A stretch of 64,000 nucleotides of DNA from Apium graveolens (lineage: Eukaryota; Streptophyta; Magnoliopsida; Apiales; Apiaceae): assembly GCF_009905375.1 (NCBI RefSeq), contig NW_027417114.1, positions 1 through 64,000 on the forward strand, read 5' to 3'. This document shows, piece after piece, positions 22,671 through 34,620 of the stretch. The notes beneath the pieces were generated by a model. It did not search any database. It was not told the DNA's origin and saw only the letters and a list, made by a program, of their open reading frames with translations. Every line of letters starts with the position of its first letter. Position 1 is the stretch's first letter. Made by a program: the position numbers and the translations under genes.

Positions 22671-23968
22671 CTAAGCTACCAATACGACAACTAAGCTACC
22701 ACCAATGCCACCACCAATGCCACTACTAAGACTAACCAATATAACATCAATGCTACCACCTGTAATACTATAATTAAACTTGCCATAAATGGAACTGCTT
22801 AAGCTAGCACGAACTTCAACACCAACACCAATAATACCACCACCAATTCTCCTGCAAAGATTACCGCTTTCAATGCCACCAATTGCACTAATAAGAGCAC
22901 CAAGACCAATGGCACCATCAATGCCAGCAAATCCACTACTAATATTATCGTTTCTAGTACCACCAATGTAACCACTATCGTTTCTGGTACCACCAATGTA
23001 ACCACTAAAGATGCTAGTCATGCTGCCACCAATCCCACTATTAAAACTACCCAATATACCACCAATGATATTACCACTTATGCCATTATTAAATTTACCA
23101 CCAATGATACTCCTTAAGTTAGCACGAACTTTACCACCAACAATCCCACCACCAATTCCACTCCTAAGATTACGACTACTAGTGCCACCAATTGGACTAG
23201 TAAAATTACCACCATCAGTGACACCGCCAACTATATTACTACTGGATTAAAGAATAATCATAACTCTATACTTTTCAAATAGTTACAGATCTATAGAAGT
23301 TACTAAGCAACGGGTTCTAGTGAGGCTGAAAATGGTGACCCTACCAATTCATGTATTGAAAATATAAGTTCTTCGAACACTAAAAAATTTCCCAAACAAA
23401 GGCTACATCTCTATCAAGTAAGAAATCTCATTTTCAACCATGTGTGTTATGAAATGAAGTTAAAAAGTGATGGGGCTTCGTGAGATGGGAAACTCCTAAT
23501 ATAAGTAAACTTCGTGTTTTATTAGGTCAATAAAGAGTAATTTAGAGTTGTTTGTCTTATATACATTAGAAAAAAAATACACCCCACATAGATCCACTTG
23601 TACTATCTGCATTTATATTAATAATATATATTGGCATGGTAAAAGTTAAAGAATAATAAATAAACCTGACACCGTACATTGATGAAGAGAAAGGGAAGGC
23701 ACTTGGAGCATTTTCTTCATTATTTTTGGAACTTGTTGCAAGTAGCAAGAAAAGTATAATTCCTGTGAAAATGTCTCTAGAGTAAGGTCATACATAAACA
23801 TAAAATAAATTTAATAGTATAATTCAACAAATATGAACATAAAATATAAATAATTCGTGGGCTTCTTTTCTATAAATTTTCATTTTTTTCATATATCATG
23901 TATTTGATTATTTATGAGGAACAAAAAAAATTACGACAAATGTAACTGTTTTTTTCTAACCTTGAAAT
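22671..23968 (-). pseudogene. Glycine-rich protein gene, A2 copy, start codon lost
   Basis: Exon 3 (23241-22671) is open and 30 nt longer than in A1 or A3, because GYIGGTRND plus one residue is duplicated in frame. Exon 2 (23762 part; full 23776-23666) encodes the same signal-peptide core and linker. At the exon 1 position (23968-23961) the sequence is ATTTCAAG instead of ATGTCAAG, so under the three-exon model this copy lacks its start codon. If translation starts elsewhere it would give about 229 residues. The call of pseudogene depends on the exon 1 assignment. Confidence 0.5.
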
Positions 23969-24369
23969 ATAATCTTGAAAGGATAATTCTTGACATAGAG
24001 GTCATGTAAAAACAAATACAAGTGACTCTAAATCTATATACATATATACAAGGAAAATGGGATACTTATTTTAGTGTTTGATTTCTACCAAAAGTTTGTG
24101 CAAATAACACATATGAAAAGAAAATGAAGAAACAGGGAAATATAAATTATTACCTTAACTTTGTTAAACAAGATCAATTCATGATAACGTGTAAACCTTA
24201 TCCACTTAGTCCTCCACCAATTCATTTGATTAGTGGTCGGCCAATTCACTTGGAGATGTGTTTAACTTTAGAGAACCAAAACACTCTTTCATAGAAAATA
24301 CAAATAACTCCAAAACACTATTTCATGGCCATGTACAAATTCATTTTGTTTGTAAGGCGGGCTTGTGCT

Positions 24370-24450
24370 GATATTAGGGTTTTACCTACCTTTTTAATAT
24401 CCTATATTTTGCAGGCCCAATTGTATATCATGGGTTTGAATGAGCCCAAT
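24370..24450 (-). promoter_or_regulatory. Candidate promoter of glycine-rich gene, A2
   Basis: The telo-box AAACCCTA is at 24382-24375. A TATA-like run and a site II core TGGGCC at about 24419-24414 lie on its upstream side. A second site, TGGGCCCA in A1, is TGGGCTCA here. Confidence 0.42.
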
Positions 24451-24459
24451 TTATTTTAA

Positions 24460-25748
24460 ATTGTTTTTTATCTTAGTATCAATTTCTTATTTCAAATTAA
24501 AATTTTTTCTTTTTGTAAAAATATAATTTAACAAAGTCTGCTCCATGTATTATACAAACTAATTGTGTGTTGATTTACAAACATAAGTAAACAAGCATTC
24601 CTTTAATTTATTTTGTTTTGTAAATAAAATGAGATTCTATAAATTAAGTGGTAAGAATTGTAGAAAAAACTTAACTAGAAATGATATTTTCTCAAAAAAT
24701 TTAAATTTTATTTAGTGAAATTATATATAAATTCCCTACTGACCTCAACTAATAAACCATAAAAAATTTGAAAAACTCGTCTGATTCGATCTTAGAAAAG
24801 TCATATTTAAAAAGGCCCGAAGCTGCATGAACATATATTTTATTATAAAAATTTGCTTCTCTCCTAAAGAACAAAAACTTGGATTTACTCAAATTTGGAA
24901 TTTTGAAAATATCAAAATAATTTTTTTGATAGTTTTATTTTTCATCCAATTTTTTACACTAAAATATTTTGGGATAAAATTTTAAATCGGAAAAAATTCT
25001 ACACATCTTTAATATATTTAAAGAAAATTTAACAAATGTACATTATTTTTCGAAGAAATGAAAAGTAATAAAATTAAGTTTTTTACATATATCTAATTCG
25101 GATGGGTTGTAATTTGCGCCATTCTTGGACCTCAAAATTTTGTATAAAATCCAAATTCATTAGTTTTTTAGAAAAATCGATTTGATCCAAATTCTAAATA
25201 TGTAAATTTATTAAGCCACCCTTAACACTATTTAATTTATCTTTATATAAATTATTAAATATTTATCTTTTAAGTTGAAATGAATATTTATCTTTTTTAG
25301 TTGAAATAAATTAGTCAATTAAATTATAATTATTATGTTCCCACTGTGGCTTATAGGCTTTGTATTCTACCAAAATTTTATATTTGTTTGCTAATAGAAC
25401 CTATAATATTTATCACTTTGTAAGTCAAGAGTTATTATTATTATTATTTAAGCAAGCAAAATATCTTCTAATTGGATTTATCTTCTTGTACCTAGATAAT
25501 CCATCAAGAAACTAACAATTCATATTTTCAATAGAATTAGTCAGACCAAAATTCAAGATTTGTTCCAGTAAAACCAAGTCCCAACAACACTTTAAATACT
25601 CATTTAAATTTGATAAAATTTATATAAAAATAAGTCAACAAAGAAACATGCAAATCAATGCAAGAAGCAGTGTTTAAGATATAGTAAGTCTACTATAGAC
25701 CACCGCACATGAAGCATGTTTTTTTCATAGTGTTTAGCATCAAATGAT
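24460..25748. repeat. AT-rich flank and R repeat after A2
   Basis: Same layout as 12741-14028. No gene is seen. The TTATTATTATTATT run near 25433 is one trinucleotide unit longer than in its relatives. Confidence 0.65.
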
Positions 25749-26247
25749 TTAGAAATAATAGTGGCTGTCATCACTAATGAGGAATTCAGAGGATGAAATC
25801 ATTGGCATGTTGTTCTCCAAGTATGCAGAAGGAGCAGCAACCCCACTTCCAAGTTGTACCAAGTAACCAACATCCTTAAGAATCATCTCCATACCAGTAA
25901 GACAGCCTATCACTTGCAACTACAAAAAACACTGGTAAGTTTATAGTAGAATATTTATAAATATTTCATTGTTTTTCGAAATGGTTAGTAAGAGGTAAAT
26001 AAAGAGAAAATATTTATAACTTGTCAAAAGGAAGTAGGATACAAGGTTATGGCTCATATTATGAATTTGACATAGTTTTGTTAAGGCTTCTCAAAGAGAA
26101 TTGAGGAACTAACATATTTTACTATTAATCTTGTCTTTGGTCAATATGTATATGCAACAAAATCTATAACATTGAATATAAGAAATGACAATATACCTCA
26201 TTTAGATTTCTCACATGATCTATCCTCGAATCCTTTCATTCTACTTT
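25749..26247 (-). pseudogene. Short 3' fragment of gene X downstream of A2
   Basis: The terminal exon 25919-25749 is open (56 codons plus stop). Only the 3' end of the preceding exon remains (26197 up to about 26247, RIDHVRNLNE with donor GAG/GTATAT). Homology then breaks abruptly at 26247/26248 into a second R repeat. Confidence 0.6.
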
Positions 26248-26905
26248 TCTCACATGTCGTAAAAATTTGCTTCTCTCCTAAAGAGAAAAAACTTGGATTT
26301 ACTCAAATTCGGAATTTTAAAAATATCGAAATAATTTTTTTGATAGTTTTATTTTTCATCCAATTTTTTACACTAAAATATTTGGGGATAAAATTCTAAA
26401 TCGGAAAAAATTCTACACATCTTTAATATATTTAAAGAAAATTTAACAAATGTACATTATTTTTTGAAGAAATGAAAAGTAATAAAATTAAGTTTTTTTA
26501 CATATATCTAATTCGGACGTGCTGTAATTTGTGCCATTCTTGGGCCTCAAAATTTTGTATAAAATTCAAATTCATTAATTTTTTAGAAAAATTGATTTGA
26601 TCCAAATTCTAAATATGTAAATTAATTAAGCCACCCTTAACACTATTTAATTATCTTTATTTAAATTATTAAATATTTATCTTTTAAGTTGAAATGAACA
26701 TTTATCATTTTTAGTTGAAATAAATTAGTCAATTTAATTATAATTATTATGTTCCCACTGTGGCTTATTGGCTTTGTATTCTACCAAAATTTTATTTTTG
26801 TTTGCTAATAGAACCTATAATATTTCTCACTTTGTAAGTAAAGAGTTATTATTGGTATTTAAGCAAGCAAAATAACTTCTAATTGCATTTATCTTCTTGT
26901 ACCTA
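26248..26905. repeat. R repeat leading into B1, with filler DNA at the junction
   Basis: After a junction of about 12 bp (TCTCACATGTCG) the R repeat resumes at about 26260 in mid-sequence and continues to the retroposon insertion site. The 14 bases 26892-26905 (TCTTCTTGTACCTA) are the left target-site duplication of that insertion. No gene is seen. Confidence 0.65.
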
Positions 26906-27833
26906 GATTTTTTTTTTTTGACAAATGCAGAAAGTTCTCATTAAATTGAATATAGTAGAGTCGGGACAAACCCCCAACTGTCGATACAGGTGATAAAATA
27001 AATAACATACTAAAAACAATTAGATGATTTATTTGCTGATCGTTTAACATATAGAATTTAAAAATTCTTGAAATTAAAAACGAAATCAAAGACATCCCAA
27101 GCAATCCAAATTGCAGCAGCATCTCTGAAAATAGCAACATCTAAATTGACCATATTACATAAAAACTATGGTTAGCCCAGTGTTCAGAAACACCAATCGC
27201 ATAAAATGAGATTGAAGATGCGGCACCCCAGCTATCTACATGCCGGACTCGAGCTATAGACATGCCGAAGGCACCCCAGCTATCTACATGCAGGATACCA
27301 GCTATAGACATGCCGAAAGTATAAACCCATGAAAGATGACCAATCTTTAGTTGTGAAAGGTGAGCTCTTGCAATAATCACCACCGTCCCAAATCCAATGC
27401 AGGCTTTGCAGATCACCAAAAATATCAATAAATTTGTCCTCAACACATCTATCACCAGATAAACCCAACCATGACTAAATAAAAACATAACAAACACTCC
27501 AAAAGGAGAGACAAAACACACACTCCTAAAGGAGAGACACACAAACACCCAAAAAATTGGATTTTATTGAAAGGAAATAAACGAGAATAAGAGAAAATAA
27601 AGGGGTTGGGGCTTTCCACCGGAGAAAACCAGTGGAAGCCCCTCGATTTACTTGAAAATAGACAAACCCTAACAGAGAGGATGAAAGAAGAGAGGCCGCT
27701 GAGAGTTTTAATAATGCTACTTAATCCAAAATCTCTTGTAAATGAGTTTTTTTAATAATGCTACTTAATCCAAAATCTGTACCAAAATAGTTATAAAATG
27801 ACGTGACTGTACAAGTGTTGAAATTTAGTTGGT
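26906..27833 (-). mobile_element. Poly(A) retroposon with 14-bp target-site duplication, B1
   Basis: The insertion is bounded by TCTTCTTGTACCTA on both sides (26892-26905 and 27834-27847). That sequence is present once, uninterrupted, in the A modules. Its minus-strand 3' end is TTTCTGCATTTGTC followed by a poly(A) run, as in plant LINEs. Its 5' part includes TTAGGGTTTGTC and a hairpin-like GGGGCTTCCACTGG/CCGGTGGAAAGCCCC. Minus-strand ORFs of 135 and 83 residues give no recognisable domain. Two internal tandem repeats are visible: about 48 bp (27216-27310) and about 45 bp (27705-27778). It is probably a LINE-derived or non-autonomous element. Confidence 0.75.
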
Positions 27834-28101
27834 TCTTCTTGTACCTAAATAATCCATAAAGAAACTTACAATTCATGTTTTTAATAGAATTAGTCAGACC
27901 AAAATTCAAGACTTGTTCCACTAAAACCAAGTCCTAACAACACTTTAAATACTCATTTAAATTTAATAAAATTTACATAAAAATAAGTCAACAAAGAAAC
28001 ATGCAAATCAATCCAAGAAGCAGTGTTTAAGATATAGTAAGTCTACTGTAGACCACCGCACATGAAGCATGTTTTTTATATATTATTTATCATAAAATGA
28101 T

Positions 28102-31100
28102 TTAGAAATAGTAATAGTTGCTGCAATCACTAATGGGGTATCTAGAGGATGGAATTATTGGCACGTTGTTCTCCATATTTGCAGAAGCAGCAGCAACCCC
28201 ACTTCCAAGTTGTACCAAGTAACCAACATCCTTAAGAATCATCTCCATACGAGTAAGACACCCTATCACTTGCAACTACAAAAAACACCCGTATGTTTAT
28301 AGTAGAATATTTATAAATATTTCATTGTTTTTAGAAATTGTTAGTAAGAGGTAAATAGAGAGAAAATATTTATAACTTGTCTCGTTTATGACTGATTGTG
28401 TGGTCTTAGCAAAAGGAAGTAGGATACACGGTTATGGCTCATAGTATGAATTTGACAAAGTTTTGTTAAAGTTTCTCAAAGAGAATTGAGGAACTACCAT
28501 ATTTTACTATTAGTCTTGTCTCTGGTCAATATGTAGATGCAACAAAATCTATAACATTAAATATAAGAAATGATAATATACCTCATTTAGATTTCTCACA
28601 TGATCTATCCTCGAATCCATTCTTTCTACTTTATTAAGTCCAAGCCATAAGATCCAGTTGTATCATTCTATGCCCTTCTAATAACTTCTCAACTATCAAT
28701 GTATGCATGTACCATAACCGCACTAACAATATGACTAATATGATTAAACCGTTCATCTTTCTAAGTGCAATTTTTCAGCCCCCAGGCCTCCACAACAAAC
28801 CTGTGATATGAACATATAGTCACACAATATCCAAAAATGTAAAACAAAGATGAGCACAGAATAATCCGATTCTTAAAATTATGTCGGCAATTAGATGATG
28901 AAATAAAAATTGACTAAAATTAAAATCATTGCACTTGTAATTCTTAAATCATCTATAAAATGACTTGGTTTGTAATATTTGCATTGTATCTACAAATAAT
29001 GGTTTCAACATGTTTCTACTTTCTATGCATCTCACAAAGAATACATAATGAAACAAAAAATATTTTCAGTGTTTTGCTTAAGCTGCATATAAGAATAAAG
29101 CATTTAACTTGTTGTTGTTGCAAGGGGAGTGTGCCTTGCTATTACGTTCTCAAGTCTTTCCTCGAATATTAGATCAAGTGATGCCTGAGACCACATAAAA
29201 GTTTAATGGAACGAGTACAAAATCTCATGTTCAATTTGTTTCACCTTTTTGGCTCTCATTACATAAGCAACTCATGACTTATTCTTTATATATAAAAATA
29301 ATATATAAGACTCTGTGTTAGAAGGGTTAGGAGGGTCAGATATATTTCAACATATAAAGTGAATTCAATAATTATTGTAATTTGCTGGAATCAAGAATAT
29401 ATGATCACATTTTCTGTAATACAACTTTTGTATTATAGCCACTATCAGATATTGTCGCTTATGAATTTTTGCACATAAAATTATATAATAACGTTATGTT
29501 AAATCTTAAAAATATATAAAAACACTTTCCAAGATAATCAAAAATTAATAACTTTCCGTTCTTTGAGAACAACTTTGTCATCAATATCACCAACACCAAG
29601 AAAATGCTTGATGTACCAATGGATCATCATTCTTTGGAGCAGACCTTCACACTTAATGATATATAATGATATCGCTAAATGGTAAGGTTTTCTCCAAAAA
29701 CTTTATCAATATATCCCCAATTTATTTAAGTTCCTCTATAAGAGAATGGTAATGTGTGATATGGTAGCTCATTAATGGTATTTGATTTCTTAAACCTTAA
29801 ATCTAATAAACATGGTTAACAATATGGAAATTAAAATTAATCTAAATTTAAAATAAATAAGAAAATAGTAGAGATGATAGAAACATTATAATTTTCCTGG
29901 TATGCTGGTGGATTATAGAGTGTTGTATACATTATAATTTTTTATAATGTATTACTTTGCAATGAAGAAATTTGATCAAAATTAAAGAGTGGTTATTAAT
30001 TAGAGAGACACATTGTGTTCAATTTTGTTTTACTTACACATATTTTTCAACAAATCAATTCTATGTTAAAATCCTTTTTATCCATATAATTAAAAGTGCT
30101 ACTGGCGCATACTTGAATCTGGAACATGGTGAAAAGGAGAAAATAAAGTGTACCAAAGTTGTTTAAGTTGTAAAAGGGAACTTTAATCGTTGTATCAATA
30201 AATCTCCATTCCAACCTATCTAATGCCATAAAATATCAATTCTTAACCCAGCCACGCCCTTTTTTCCCTTGTGACTTCAAATGCAATCACTGTATTATGA
30301 ACTAATAGCCTCCCTTCATTAAAAGCACTCTGTTTGTTAGACACTGTCTAGATTAAACATAGTTTGAACTTATTCACCACCACCTTCGACAGTATGCGCA
30401 TCAGAACATTATAAAGATAGATAGGTCGAAGATCTTCCATATGTTTCAGTTGTTTAACCTTAGGAATAAGACATACAAGCCTACGATTTAGTTCCCTTGG
30501 CCCATGTGGTGTATCAAAGAAAATCTGACAAAATAGAACAACATATCTTTTAAAAATATTTCAATACGTTTGAAAAATGCTGGGTTCGACCCATGTGGAT
30601 CTAGTGACTTGTATTGATGCATGAAAAAGACTACATTCTTAACTTCCTCCTCCCTAATAGGTAACATGACCTAGTGATTGTGAAATAATAATTAAAAAAA
30701 GTTTGCAAAAAGGGTAAAATTTGACACGACCTTAATCTAATAACCATATATCAAACAAAACGGTAAAATTTAACATAAATTTAAACAACTTACCTGAGCA
30801 AAAACAAAACAATGTAAAGCCATAGGGAAAAACATATGTGTGTGTACTATCCAACTAAATCATAGTGGAAGACATGTAGATGTGGAGTCCATAACAAGGA
30901 ATATCATATATGCATGTCCCATAATTATAATATACCTGTTTGTCTTATCGTGGTTTCGGTATTTTTTTTTATAACTATGAGAAAAAGCAAAAGCGACCAA
31001 ATCGAGATGTTCCTCCAAGACTCTGATGTTTTACCTTGAGGAGAAGATGTTTTTTTGATGAGTCGATTTGATCCAAGTTTGTGGAGAAACCACCCTGTAA

Positions 31101-31687
31101 AGAGAAAGTCAGGTACCGGGTTTTGTAAATAACAATCTGAGAATCTCAGATTGTAATTTAATTTAATTCCTTATCACCAAATGATAAGGAGTTGTAAAAA
31201 AAAGCACAAAATGTTTTACCTATCCAAGGGAATCCATGTTATAAAAGATGGCAACCTTTCCACTTTTGCTAACTTGATACATTTCCCTGTAGTAGGTAGC
31301 AAGGTCATAGTTGTAGATCAATGTCCTCCACCAATACTATAGATGTTATTTTCTTCGTTATTTGTATTAATAACATATCGCCTCTCCGTCCTTGAACTAT
31401 TCTTGTTATCGACACTTGTGGTATCTCTTCTTTCAAGACATTTGTTCTCACTTCCCGTAGCTTGGGTCATCTTCTCACAATTTTCTTTTATCTTTTTCTA
31501 AAATGAAACGAGTAAAAAAAATTATAAGATGTGAATTATAATAACACTTGCTTAATTGATTCTTAATAAACAATTATACAAACACCTTTATATTACCTAG
31601 GCGATTGGACACAAGTTTTTTATTTAACGATTCAATATATAATAAAACATCTGAAAGTATTGAATTTCTTCTTTGTAGTACTTCATT
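28102..31687 (-). pseudogene. Gene X, B1 copy
   Basis: Exon positions: 31687-31586 (MKYY exon with an 8-bp insertion, so frameshifted), 31497-31337 (polar exon), 31336-31220 (WWRTL exon, TAG at its end), 31094-30936 (159 nt, one base too long), 29259-29104 (stop where A copies have S-T), 28800-28582, and terminal exon 28275-28102 (open, 57 codons). In this copy and B2 the block LGLNKVERMDSRIDHVRNLN is open, whereas the A copies have TGA there. B copies therefore keep some frames that A copies lost and lose others. No family is recognised. Confidence 0.5.
29990..30590 (-). pseudogene. LINE reverse transcriptase fragment, B1
   Basis: It shows the same blocks as in A1. The DRLEW region is better kept here (DRLEWRFIDTTIKVPFYNLN at 30229 downward). 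The segment near 30090 is shortened relative to the other copies. Confidence 0.78.
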
Positions 31688-32300
31688 CTATAAAGATTAA
31701 CAAACTATCAGAAGACCGAGCAAACAAAAATTCCAAAATACAAATTCTACTATTACAACCACAAGTGATACCTTAAAATTTCATACCACTGTCATTCCAA
31801 ACAATTCCCAATACAACTCAGAACTGATAATAAGACACGATTGACACATAAACATGATTTAATAAAGATCCCAAACACAAAATAACATAGAAAGAGAAAA
31901 GCAAGGAGGTAAATTAAACAATAATTAACAATAATCGACCAAATTTAATCTTCTCCTAAATTAAATTTAGTGAATTGAAAGAACTTTAGGAAAGATGATT
32001 TGGGGAAAAAATACATTCCGTTCAAGGTTTAATCTTTTCCGAGATTTAATCTTCTTGGAGCTTTAGTCTTTACAAAGATTTAATATTCAGTGTTTGAGAG
32101 AAATATTTTAGCAAAGATTTAATCTTTCGCCGCAGTGGAGATTGTTTGACAGTCCGTGTTTTTTTATGTTATTTAATTGACAGCCGGGAAAACAATTTCA
32201 GCAAGCCCGCTCACAAGTTTTGAACAAGACCGCCTAACTTTTGGGCCCAAATCTCTGATCTACTGTAACGATTATATAATGTATTACAATAAAATATATT
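31688..32300 (-). promoter_or_regulatory. Upstream region of gene X, B1
   Basis: It carries the GATTTAATCTT motif cluster (about 31945-32125). It lacks a segment around 31860 that contains AAACCCTAATTAACAAATAG in A modules. Nothing else is recognised. Confidence 0.3.
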
Positions 32301-32675
32301 TGTAACTACCTCGAAATTTTGTTGATTCAGTTGCAATGTTTTTAAAATCCCTTGCAATAGACATGAAATCACCTTTCAACCACAACATTTTTTAGATAGT
32401 TTTTAGAAATCTGGTTGCGAAAGCAATTCTATGGTATAGTGAACTAAACCTTGTATAACCATTATTCTTTAATACCCGATTCTCCTACAGGCTGGAAGCT
32501 ATTCCTCATACATACCCTGATATACTCTGGTGATATTTATGAATTGCTTTATGCTCTGAAATAAATGTTTTATCAACGTTAATTATGATTCTGTTTTATT
32601 GAATTACAATATTTATCATGGTGAATTGTTATAGAATTAGATAGCGTTCTAAATATGGAACATATTCGTGGTCAC
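32301..32675. mobile_element. Solo LTR, B1, with 587-bp internal deletion
   Basis: It begins TGTAACTACCTCG like the B2 copy, but jumps at CGTGGTCACAACC from the first third of the LTR straight to its last four or five bases. In B2 the missing 587 bp lie between two GTCA tetranucleotides (56745 and 57332), and one GTCA remains here. This is what a deletion between short direct repeats leaves. Confidence 0.65.
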
Positions 32676-32891
32676 AACCACCATCTCCGAAGCTAAATCA
32701 ACTCATAATACTACCTAATATACAACCAGTGCTACCCCTAAAGCTACTAGAAATGCTACCATAAATTGCCACTACTAAGACTAACCAATATAACATCAAT
32801 GCTACCACCTGTAATACCATAATTAAACTGGCCATAAATGGAACTGCTTAAGCTAGCACGAACTTTAACACTAACACTAATAATACAACCA

Positions 32892-34150
32892 CTAAGCTAC
32901 CAATAGGACCACTAAGCTACCACCAATGCCATTACTAATACTAACCAATATTACATCAATGCTACCACCTGTAATACCATAATTAAACTGGCCATAAATG
33001 GAACTGCTTAAGGTAGCACGAAGTTCAAAACCAACACCAATAATACCACTACCAATTCTCCTGCAAAGATTACCCCTTTCAATGCTACCAATTGCACTAA
33101 TAAGAGCACCAGGACCAATGGCACCATCAATGCCAGCAAATCCACTACTAATATTATCGTTTCTGGTACCACCAATGTATCCACTAAAGATGCTAGTCAT
33201 GCTGCCACCAATCCCACTATTAAAACTACCCAATATACCACCAATGCTACTATCACTTATGCCATTATTAAAATTACCACCAATGATACTCCTTAAGTTA
33301 ACACGAACTTCACCACCAACAATCCCACCACCAATTCCACTCCTAAGATTACGACTACTAGTGCCACCAATTGGACTAGTAAAATTACCATCACCAGTGA
33401 CACCGCCAACAATATTACTACTGGAATCAAGAAAAACCACAACTCTATACTTTTCAAATAGTTACGGATCTATAGAAGTTACTAAGCAACATGTTCTAGT
33501 GAGGCTGAAAATGGTGACCCTACCAATTCATGTATTGAAAATATAAGTTCTTCCAACACTAAAAAATTTCCCAAACAAAGGCTACATCTCTATCAAGTAA
33601 GAAATCTCATTTTCAACCATGTGTGTTGTGAAATGAAGTTAAAAAATGATGGGGCTTCGTGAGATGGGAAACTCCTAATATAAGTAAACTTCGTGTTTAA
33701 TTAGGTCAACAAAGAGTAATTTAGAGTTGTTTGTCTTATATACATTAGAAAAAAAATACACCCCACATAGATCCACTTGTACTATCTACATTTATATTAA
33801 TAATATATATTGGCATGGTAAAAGTTAAAGAATAATAAAGAAACCTGACACCGTACATTGATGAAGAGAAAGGGAAGGCACTTGGAGCATTTTCTTCATT
33901 GTTTTTGGAACTTGTTGCAAGTAGCAAGAAAAATATAATTCCTGTGAAAATGTCTCTAAAGTAAGGTTATACATAAACATAAAATAAATTTAATAGTATA
34001 ATTCAACAAATATGAACATAAAATAAAAACAATGTGTGGGCTTCTTTTTTATAAATTTTCATTTTTTTCATATATCATGTATTTGATTATTTATGAGGAA
34101 CAAAAAAAAATGACTACAAATGTAATTGTTTTTTTTTCTAACCTTGACAT
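32892..34150 (-). CDS. Secreted glycine-rich protein, B1 copy (215 aa, three exons)
   Basis: Exons: 34150-34143 (ATGTCAAG), 33955-33845 (donor CAG/GTTTCTT) and 33420-32892 (acceptor preceded by TTGTGGTTTTTCTTGATTCCAG, the strongest in the family). They total 648 nt in frame. Relative to A copies the protein lacks four residues (GGIG) near the C-terminus and has several replacements, such as GVTGDGNFTSP. The linker reads SSSMYGV before the junction serine. The reading frame continues upstream through the intron for a few codons, so an unspliced form would also be open there. Confidence 0.6.
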
Positions 34151-34535
34151 ATAATATTGAAAGGATAATTCTTGACATAAAGGTCATGTAAAAACAAATA
34201 CAAGTGACATTCCATGTAAATCTACATACATATATACAAGGAAAATGGGATACTTATTTTAGTGTTTCATTTCTACCAAAAGTTTGTGCAAATAACACAT
34301 ATGAAAAGAAAATGAAGAATCAGGGAAATATAAATTATTACCTTAACTTTGTTAAACAACATCAATTCATGATAACCTGTAAACCTTATCCACTTAGTCC
34401 TCCACCAATTCATTTGGAAATGTGTTTAATTTTAGAGAACCAAAACACTCTTTCATAGAAAATACAAATAACTCCAAAACACTATTTCATAGCCATGTAC
34501 AAATTCATATTGTTTGTAAGGCTGCGGGCTTGTGC

Positions 34536-34620
34536 TCATATTAGGGTTTTACCTACCTTTTTAATATCTTATATTTTGCCCCCCCAATTGTATATCATGG
34601 GTTTCAATGGGCCCAATTTA
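34536..34620 (-). promoter_or_regulatory. Candidate promoter of glycine-rich gene, B1
   Basis: The telo-box AAACCCTA is at 34549-34542 and the palindromic site II TGGGCCCA at 34615-34608, with a TATA-like run between. The second site II is degraded to a C run (34580-34586). Confidence 0.42.

Noticed and set aside
32998..33546. Plus-strand proline/leucine-rich ORF (182 codons), with partners at 57659 and shorter ones at 11308, 22789, 23011, 46812, 47004
   Set aside because: It lies exactly opposite the glycine-rich exon. GGT/ATT codons read backwards give ACC/AAT-type codons that rarely make stops. No splice or start context fits, and the minus-strand model with signal peptide explains the locus.
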